Shown here: in pieces, positions 59,353 to 64,000 of the stretch
How the letters are laid out: every line of letters starts with the position of its first letter
Position numbering within the stretch: position 1 is the stretch's first letter
Assembly: GCA_964581175.1 (NCBI GenBank)
Contig: CAZONI010000009.1
Span: 1 to 64,000 of the forward strand
Source of the DNA: B46-G9 sp964581175
Lineage (GTDB): Bacteria; Desulfobacterota; DSM-4660; Desulfatiglandales; Desulfatiglandaceae
Direction: 5' to 3'
DNA: 64,000 nucleotides
The notes under the pieces: generated by a model
What the model saw: only the letters and a program-made list of their open reading frames with translations
The model's database searches: none
What the model was told of the DNA's origin: nothing
Position numbers and translations under genes: made by a program

Positions 59353-59465
59353 GGAAAATACATCTCCTTAATGCATCTGTATCCTTCCGGCTCCTGACTC
59401 CCAATTCCCCGTATCGTCATCTATTGGTGGGTATACTCCCTGCATCGAGTAGCCTCAAGGCCGGA

Positions 59466-59487
59466 CCCTCTGGACCCGGATCTTTAC
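59466..59487 (-). repeat. 22-bp dispersed repeat, copy 2
   Basis: Identical to 2221-2242. It directly follows the universal stress gene, its last base being the first base of that stop codon on the plus strand. See copy 1 for doubts about its role. Confidence 0.6.
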
Positions 59488-59960
59488 TATTGCACCAGCA
59501 GGACCGACAGTTCCTTGGATAACTGCAGGATCTTCTGGGATATGCTCCCCAGGAAAAATTCCTTGAAGCCCGAGATGCCCCGTCTTCCCACAACAAGCAT
59601 GTCGGCCCGGCACTGCTCCGCCTCCGCAACAATGTCTCTGGCCACGCCCCTCTTATGGGCACTCGTCTTCACCTGGATATTTTCCTCGGGAAATCCCGCG
59701 TCAAGGAGAACCTGCTTGGCCTTCTCCAATGCCGTTTCAAGCGCCATTTTCTTTTCCTCCTCCACCTGGCAAAATGCCTCCTGCTGTTCGGTGAAGGTCG
59801 GGATAAGACTGTCCCCTTTCAATTCGCACACGGCTGCCGTACTTGGAATCACGCTGAAAAGGATGATCTCATGGTTCGTACTGAAGGTTTCAGCCACAAA
59901 GTCCACAGCCCTGGCCGCATTTTCCGAATAATCAAGCGCAACAAGAAATCTTTTTCCCAT
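59487..59960 (-). CDS. Universal stress protein UspA family
   Basis: A 157-aa UspA-fold protein: FLVALDYSENAARAVDFVAE at the start, then the ATP-binding C-terminal motif ADMLVVGRRGISGFKEFFLGSISQKIL (G-x2-G-x9-G-S-x2), indicating an ATP-binding subtype. A short insertion with ELKGDSLIPTFTEQQEAFCQVEEE lies in the middle. Single gene on the minus strand upstream of the acyl-CoA dehydrogenase. Confidence 0.9.
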   Translation of the reverse strand: MGKRFLVALDYSENAARAVDFVAETFSTNHEIILFSVIPSTAAVCELKGDSLIPTFTEQQEAFCQVEEEKKMALETALEKAKQVLLDAGFPEENIQVKTSAHKRGVARDIVAEAEQCRADMLVVGRRGISGFKEFFLGSISQKILQLSKELSVLLVQ

Positions 59961-60104
59961 AGTTCGCCTCCCCGGCTGGAATCATAACGGTCAAGAGTGC
60001 AATATGGCCCGGCCATTCCGGTCCATCATAATATATATTCTTCATGGCGCGGTCAAGTAATCGGAAGGGAAGCCCATGACCGAATCACTTGAAAGGCCAC
60101 TCTG

Positions 60105-60407
60105 TCAATCTTCGTAAGGCTTCAACTTTAAGGTAAGTCCTTCAATACCACAAACCACCGCTTTGCCGCCGACCGGCAGGGGGACCTCGCATACAGCGCT
60201 CCATATTTCCCCGTTGATCGACACTTGCCCCTCAGTCTTATTCCATCGCCGAATTTCAACAGGCTTGCCTATCATGCCCATCACGCCATACGTGGACTGT
60301 TTTCTCCCTTTGAAGATAAACCAGACGAGCGGAAAAATTACATGTTCGACAAGCTCAACGCCGATATAGATAATAATTATTGTGATTATAATGTCTTTCA
60401 GCGTCAT
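60105..60407 (-). CDS. NfeD-like membrane protein (short)
   Basis: A 100-aa protein: an N-terminal TM helix (IIITIIIIYIGVELVEHVIF) and a C-terminal OB-fold of the NfeD type (GMIGKPVEIRRWNKTEGQVSINGEIWSAVCEVPLPVGGKAVV). NfeD proteins pair with SPFH/stomatin proteins in membrane organisation, but no such gene is adjacent here. Confidence 0.75.
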   Translation of the reverse strand: MTLKDIIITIIIIYIGVELVEHVIFPLVWFIFKGRKQSTYGVMGMIGKPVEIRRWNKTEGQVSINGEIWSAVCEVPLPVGGKAVVCGIEGLTLKLKPYED

Positions 60408-60461
60408 TCCCGACCAAATTCCTTCAGCTGACTAGCTTCCAAATTCTATTTATAGATGGCA

Positions 60462-60731
60462 CTATTTAATGACACCATGTTTCTTCAGGTTGGATCTTAT
60501 GTAGGTCCAATGCAAGATAATATGTACCGCAATCACGATCACGAATATCAGTGCAGTCCATTCATGCAGAGCAACAAGAAAATGTCTGAAAGAAACCAGG
60601 AAACTGCCCCGGGCTTCATATCCCCTGGGCAATACAAGCCAATTCAGAAAGCCGGTACTGCACAAAAAAATGAAAAGAGCAAAAGACATTACATTGACTA
60701 CCCAGAGTCTTGAAGATTTTTCCTTAGACAT
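60462..60731 (-). CDS. Small cytochrome b-like membrane protein (DUF4405-like)
   Basis: An 89-aa protein with two TM helices (NVMSFALFIFLCSTGFLNWLV; WTALIFVIVIAVHIILHWTYI). His residues in SFRHFLVALHEWT and VHIILHW lie where DUF4405 cytochrome b-type proteins bind heme. It directly follows the duplicated-domain protein (stop and start abut) and is downstream of the dihaem cytochrome c, so it may be the membrane partner in an electron-transfer pair. Confidence 0.8.
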   Translation of the reverse strand: MSKEKSSRLWVVNVMSFALFIFLCSTGFLNWLVLPRGYEARGSFLVSFRHFLVALHEWTALIFVIVIAVHIILHWTYIRSNLKKHGVIK

Positions 60732-61598
60732 CTACTCTCCTCTCATTAAGTGGTGCAGCAGCGCAGTAATGCGCTTCTTTAACCGGAGGGTAAAAAACAT
60801 AGCTCGGTCTTTCCACAGATCTGATTTTCTTGAATTGAGTCCTGTCTTGCTTTTATGCCCACTCGCGACAGCATTCCCTTCGGACGCCGGCCTCCCCGTA
60901 GGCCGTCTTTTCTTTTCTTGACGTGCTGCATGCACCTGTTCTCCTGTATTGCACTCATGGATAGAGAGCCTGGGACAGAAATATCTTGTTTGTTCCCATC
61001 CCGGCAACTGCTGCAAATCAGAAAGAAATTGCCGTTTGGTCACATTGGACCGCTCATTCTGCCATGATCCGATGAACAGGATGTCCTCCAGGATAATACA
61101 ATTTCCGCCTCTGCCAAAGTTCGGGCCTGAGTAGGTTCTCCAGACAACCAGGTCATCCCTCTTTTTTATTATTTCATATTTCTGGAGCCTGAACGCACCA
61201 TCTTTTGGGACCCCGTTGATGGAGATGCCGCTCGTAGGCCTTCCACTCCTGTCTGAAAGGATGCCGCCTCTTTCATGCAGTCTTTTTTGTTCGAGGCCCC
61301 ACAAATGCATTTCAACCTCCGTAACCCGTTTGCCGGTTTTGCAATGGAATACCTCAAGTCCTCTGCAGTAATACCTTGTTTTCGACCACTCCGGAAATTG
61401 CTTCAGATGATCGAAAAAATCTCTTTTCAAGTATCCGGGACGGTCACCTTCTGCCGGGCCGATGAACAGGATCATTCCTTTTCTGAAGCACTTTCCCTCT
61501 CGGAGCGCGCCCACCCCGAAATGTGCCTCCCAGCTCAACCCGCCGGCGTCACCTTCAATTATTTTGTATTCGGCCAATCTGTAAACGGAGGCTTCCAT
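60732..61598 (-). CDS. Unknown protein with a duplicated ~85-residue domain
   Basis: A 288-aa protein whose N-terminal half repeats internally: repeat 1 (residues about 7-93, RLAEYKIIEG..., FIGPAEGDRPGYLKRDFFDHL, WSKTRYYCRGLEVFHCKTG) and repeat 2 (about 137-222, RLQKYEIIKK..., FIGSWQNERSNVTKRQFLSDL, WEQTRYFCPRLSIHECNTG). Both carry a conserved FIG..., a basic motif and WxxTRYxC...L..xxCxTG. The C-terminal 65 residues are basic and low-complexity. No signal peptide. I do not recognise a family. It lies between a dihaem cytochrome c and a cytochrome b-type protein. Confidence 0.6.
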   Translation of the reverse strand: MEASVYRLAEYKIIEGDAGGLSWEAHFGVGALREGKCFRKGMILFIGPAEGDRPGYLKRDFFDHLKQFPEWSKTRYYCRGLEVFHCKTGKRVTEVEMHLWGLEQKRLHERGGILSDRSGRPTSGISINGVPKDGAFRLQKYEIIKKRDDLVVWRTYSGPNFGRGGNCIILEDILFIGSWQNERSNVTKRQFLSDLQQLPGWEQTRYFCPRLSIHECNTGEQVHAARQEKKRRPTGRPASEGNAVASGHKSKTGLNSRKSDLWKDRAMFFTLRLKKRITALLHHLMRGE

Positions 61599-61684
61599 TT
61601 CCCATATCTCCTCCGGTCATGCTTCCCAGTTTGCTGCTCTCCCATGCCTGCCGATTTGGCCTTCAGAGGTATTCTCCCTTCTGC

Positions 61685-62263
61685 TTACCTCGGGATCGAT
61701 ACATTATCGTCATCGTAGATCCCGTTTTCAGCAGTGGTGTGACAGGCCACGCAGTTGGACAGCGACCCGACGGGCTCTCGTTTAAGCACGGCGGGCCGAA
61801 TTTCGTGGTGCTTGTGCTTGATATAGGGAATCTGGGTTATCCTTGACGGTGTTTGAGGCCCCAGGCTTCTCATAATCTTTGCAGATAGTCTCGCAGAGGA
61901 ATAATCTGCGGCATTCACCCTCAGATATTCAGCGATTATGTTCTTTGATTCCTCATCGAGATCGATGTCTTCCCCGAAATGTTCGGGCAGCCTCTCAAGA
62001 ATCATATCCCACGACCCTGAGGGTAGTAATCCCGGTTGATAGGTGAAGTGACAACTACCGCAGTTTTTCGAGTACATCAGATTATCCACTACGGCCAGAT
62101 TGTGTTTGCCATTATGACCGGAGCGCTTTCGTTCCCTTTTTTGATAGCGGTACCCTTTTCCATGGTCATCATCATCAGCCAAGGCTGCATAGAAGTCCCC
62201 GCTTGCTGTCAGCAAAAATACCAACAAAAACAAAATCCACTTATGCATTCGTATTCTGTTCAT
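61685..62263 (-). CDS. Exported dihaem cytochrome c (DHC-like)
   Basis: A 192-aa protein: signal peptide (residues 7-29, WILFLLVFLLTASGDFYAALA) and two CxxCH heme motifs, NCGSCHFTYQPGLLPSGSWDMIL near residue 68 and NCVACHTTAENG near residue 170. The GLLPSGSWDMILERLPEHFGEDIDLDEE block is typical of the dihaem cytochrome c family linked to small cytochromes b. It heads the module with the unknown duplicated-domain gene and the DUF4405-like gene. Confidence 0.87.
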   Translation of the reverse strand: MNRIRMHKWILFLLVFLLTASGDFYAALADDDDHGKGYRYQKRERKRSGHNGKHNLAVVDNLMYSKNCGSCHFTYQPGLLPSGSWDMILERLPEHFGEDIDLDEESKNIIAEYLRVNAADYSSARLSAKIMRSLGPQTPSRITQIPYIKHKHHEIRPAVLKREPVGSLSNCVACHTTAENGIYDDDNVSIPR

Positions 62264-62399
62264 ATCGTATCCCTTTCATACTACGGGTTTCTCGAACCAA
62301 GGGTTTCAAATCCTTTGCAGCCGCACCCATGCTCTCTTTTGCATGGTTGCAGAGTTAAGCGGGACGATTTCCTATCTCAGTCGGCAGATATTTTAAACG

Positions 62400-62795
62400 C
62401 TAACAAAGGATGGATAGGTTTTGCAGGTAGACAGGCGACGATGCGATTGCTCCCCGGTTAGAAGGAGAACAAGGATTCCTGAGGATAAGACAAGTGGAAG
62501 GAGAAACGAGGAAAGCGGACGGGATGAGTGCATTATCGAGGATTTTTACATTAAGCGGCTGGTGCCTGGAGTTGACTGCTTTAAGCGTTTGGCCCTTTTC
62601 CAACTGGCAGCCCTTACACGGAATACCTGAGCAACGCATATGAAACAGAAAATTTACCTTTATCTCTGCGTCAGGCTGAAGACCATGCAGGCAGGCCTCT
62701 CCGCAAAAACACACCTCGGCCAATGCGCTGTTTGCGAAAACACCCAAGACCAGAAACATTGCAATCATTATGCTAGACGTTTTTCGATATCGCAT
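62400..62795 (-). CDS. Exported cysteine-rich hypothetical protein
   Basis: A 131-aa protein with signal peptide (residues 8-26, IMIAMFLVLGVFANSALA) and a Cys-rich N-terminal half of the mature form: VCFCGEACLHGLQPDAEIKV and FHMRCSGIPCKGCQLEKGQ. The C-terminal half is plain (LNVKILDNALIPSAFLVS). I recall similar conserved secreted proteins in deltaproteobacteria but cannot name one. The Cys pattern may form disulfides or bind metal. A 131-bp gap separates it from the cytochrome gene start. Confidence 0.6.
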   Translation of the reverse strand: MRYRKTSSIMIAMFLVLGVFANSALAEVCFCGEACLHGLQPDAEIKVNFLFHMRCSGIPCKGCQLEKGQTLKAVNSRHQPLNVKILDNALIPSAFLVSPSTCLILRNPCSPSNRGAIASSPVYLQNLSILC

Positions 62796-63472
62796 AAGGT
62801 CATTACCAGTGGCATCACAAGAAGGTCACATCATTCTCTTTACTACCACGCAGCCACGGGCTGCAGAATAGACATCCAATCTCCAGAACGGCCGGTCGCT
62901 AGTGACAAGATCCTTGCACTCTTCTACCTCACATGAGGGCCATGGGGCAACAGCTTGATTTGTGAATCAGGAGATGATTATTCGCAATCGAAGTTGTGAT
63001 AGACATATAGAAGGCACCTCCTTTATCGCAAAGGGCGTTATGAGTTGGTAAAGAGTACTGCAGCAAAAAAAACATCAACTGAATGAAGGTAGGATTGAAT
63101 TATACGCGGTGATGAATCTTCCTGCAAGAAATACTTTTGACAACATAATCACCCTCAGACCGCCAGGTGCCGGGTCAGTCGGTTATCGAGAGCCGCCGCT
63201 CCTTTTTGCGCCTTGGGACCAACGAGATGCGAGAAAGCTGGGAACACCATGAACAGAGAAGTGCTGCAAGAGCCGTTTGCACCGGACCCCGCAAACGTCA
63301 GGTTCTGGTGTGAGATCTATCTGCAAGGACATGCTTCCTCTACACCCGGATAAGAGCGACCATCATGATGGCAAGGGCGATCGTGATAAGGACGGTGGCC
63401 TTGGGAAAGGGTTTGATGAGCCCCATTACTCTTGGGCGGTGGCGAGATCACGCCCCCACTTCCCAGGTCAGA
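62796..63472. other. Intergenic region with one possible tiny membrane ORF
   Basis: A 677-bp gap. A 28-codon minus-strand frame (63340-63426) reads MGLIKPFPKATVLITIALA and onward as one hydrophobic helix ending in TAG. It has no ribosome binding site and may be the degraded C-terminus of a lost membrane protein. Nothing else was recognised. Confidence 0.3.
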
Positions 63473-64000
63473 TTATATATCCCAGGCCGCCTTTGCCCCT
63501 TCTTCCGTTGCTTCTATAATGCGTCTCACTTCACGTGCATCGCCAACAACAAAGTGCCGGACGCCTCTCCCATCTAAGACCTTTTTCAAATCATCACGGG
63601 GTTTCATTCCCACGGCAAAAACCACCTGGTCAACAGGTGCGATTGTCTCTGTTTCTCCTTCGCTGACCGTTACCACCGAATCCTTTTGAATGCTTTCCAC
63701 TCTGGTGTTAAAAAGAAACCGGCATTTCTCACGAAGACGTTTATGAAGCATATAGCCGTGGGAAGCCAGCTTGGTAACCGGTGATCGCTTTAACATCTCA
63801 ACCAGGGTGACATGGCTCCCTTTCTCGAGCAGAAAGTCGGCCGCCTCCATTCCGATCAATCCGCCGCCAATGACAACAACATTCTTCCCTGCCGGGACCG
63901 TTTTGTCGAGTATCTGCCATGCATCGCAGATCATGCTTAAATCGTTTCCCGGGATATCCGGGATAATCTTCTCTCCACCCGTGGCCAGGATGGCAACCTC
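63473..64000 (-). CDS. FAD/NAD(P) oxidoreductase, C-terminal part (old yellow enzyme / 2-enoate reductase-type), cut by right edge
   Basis: The minus-strand frame is open from the right edge (EVAILATGGEKIIPDIPGNDL) to the stop at 63473, 175 codons. NAD(P) motif VVVIGGGLIGMEAADFLLEKG and the closing ATEEGAKAAWDI match the C-terminal pyridine-nucleotide domain of NADH:flavin oxidoreductases of the 2,4-dienoyl-CoA/2-enoate reductase family. The N-terminal OYE barrel, FeS cluster and FAD motif lie outside the window, so the exact family is not certain. Confidence 0.8.
   Translation of the reverse strand, partial: EVAILATGGEKIIPDIPGNDLSMICDAWQILDKTVPAGKNVVVIGGGLIGMEAADFLLEKGSHVTLVEMLKRSPVTKLASHGYMLHKRLREKCRFLFNTRVESIQKDSVVTVSEGETETIAPVDQVVFAVGMKPRDDLKKVLDGRGVRHFVVGDAREVRRIIEATEEGAKAAWDI

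Noticed and set aside
63277..63519. Plus-strand frame as a protein gene before the right-edge flavoprotein
   Set aside because: Composition is irregular, no ribosome binding site or family was seen, and its 3' end runs antisense into the flavoprotein.

Overview
The window reads as a chromosomal segment of an anaerobic, metal- and sulfur-handling deltaproteobacterium (Desulfobacterota, most likely near the Syntrophobacterales/Syntrophia; inferred from gene content, not from a marker gene). The pointers are an NfnAB pair, mercury-methylation genes hgcAB, several rubrerythrin/ferritin-like proteins, an octaheme cytochrome c, UGA-encoded selenocysteine in three rhodanese proteins, and sigma-54 regulation. 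No rRNA, tRNA, CRISPR array or prophage was seen. Gene density is high and most genes lie on the minus strand.

Layout. 1-13 kb: a methyltransferase running off the left edge behind a structured leader, a SelD-type flavoprotein, an SDR epimerase, an operon of class III aminotransferase, unknown protein and C69 peptidase, a second methyltransferase, an S41-type protease lacking the usual catalytic lysine, a flavoprotein/selenorhodanese-ferritin operon, and two rubrerythrin-type proteins. 13-27 kb: a large hybrid sensor kinase, ornithine aminotransferase, a fused DUF2064/glycosyltransferase, a VOC protein, and a long minus-strand run (disulfide oxidoreductase, TVP38, pgl, glk, polar amino acid ABC permeases and binding protein without an ATPase). 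27-33 kb: ferredoxin, FMN oxidase, then an operon of a selenocysteine rhodanese fused to an octaheme cytochrome c, a second exported selenorhodanese, a MOSC protein and a ThiS-like carrier. 33-43 kb: a fused HisH-HisF, nfnB/nfnA, cysK, metW-metX-metY, and an HTH regulator whose likely operator recurs at three promoters. 43-57 kb: CcmH-like, DsrE-like, SHOCT, RseC-YHS, thioredoxin-reductase-like, fumarase and YHS genes, an MFS transporter, a decayed group IIC intron, and a ZraP/ZraS/ZraR-like metal-stress system. 57-64 kb: hgcB-hgcA behind an acyl-CoA dehydrogenase, UspA, NfeD, a dihaem cytochrome/cytochrome b module with an unknown duplicated-domain protein, and a flavoprotein running off the right edge.

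Main observations. (1) Three rhodanese genes carry in-frame UGA exactly at active-site cysteine positions and stay open beyond it; one is a UxU rhodanese fused to an HAO-family octaheme cytochrome, in an operon with other sulfur-carrier proteins. (2) Three promoters (zraP-like, RseC-YHS, YHS) each have a -24/-12 sigma-54 element and, about 118-122 bp upstream, the same rare palindrome of the form GGATAC-N3-GTATCC, which defines a probable regulon of the local ZraR-like activator. (3) A family of roughly 185-bp palindromic elements occurs three times, plus one 48-bp relic. (4) hgcAB is present and translationally coupled to an acyl-CoA dehydrogenase. (5) A 15-bp operator, TACCACATTGTGGTA and variants, sits in the promoters of metY, of the HTH gene itself and of the YHS gene.
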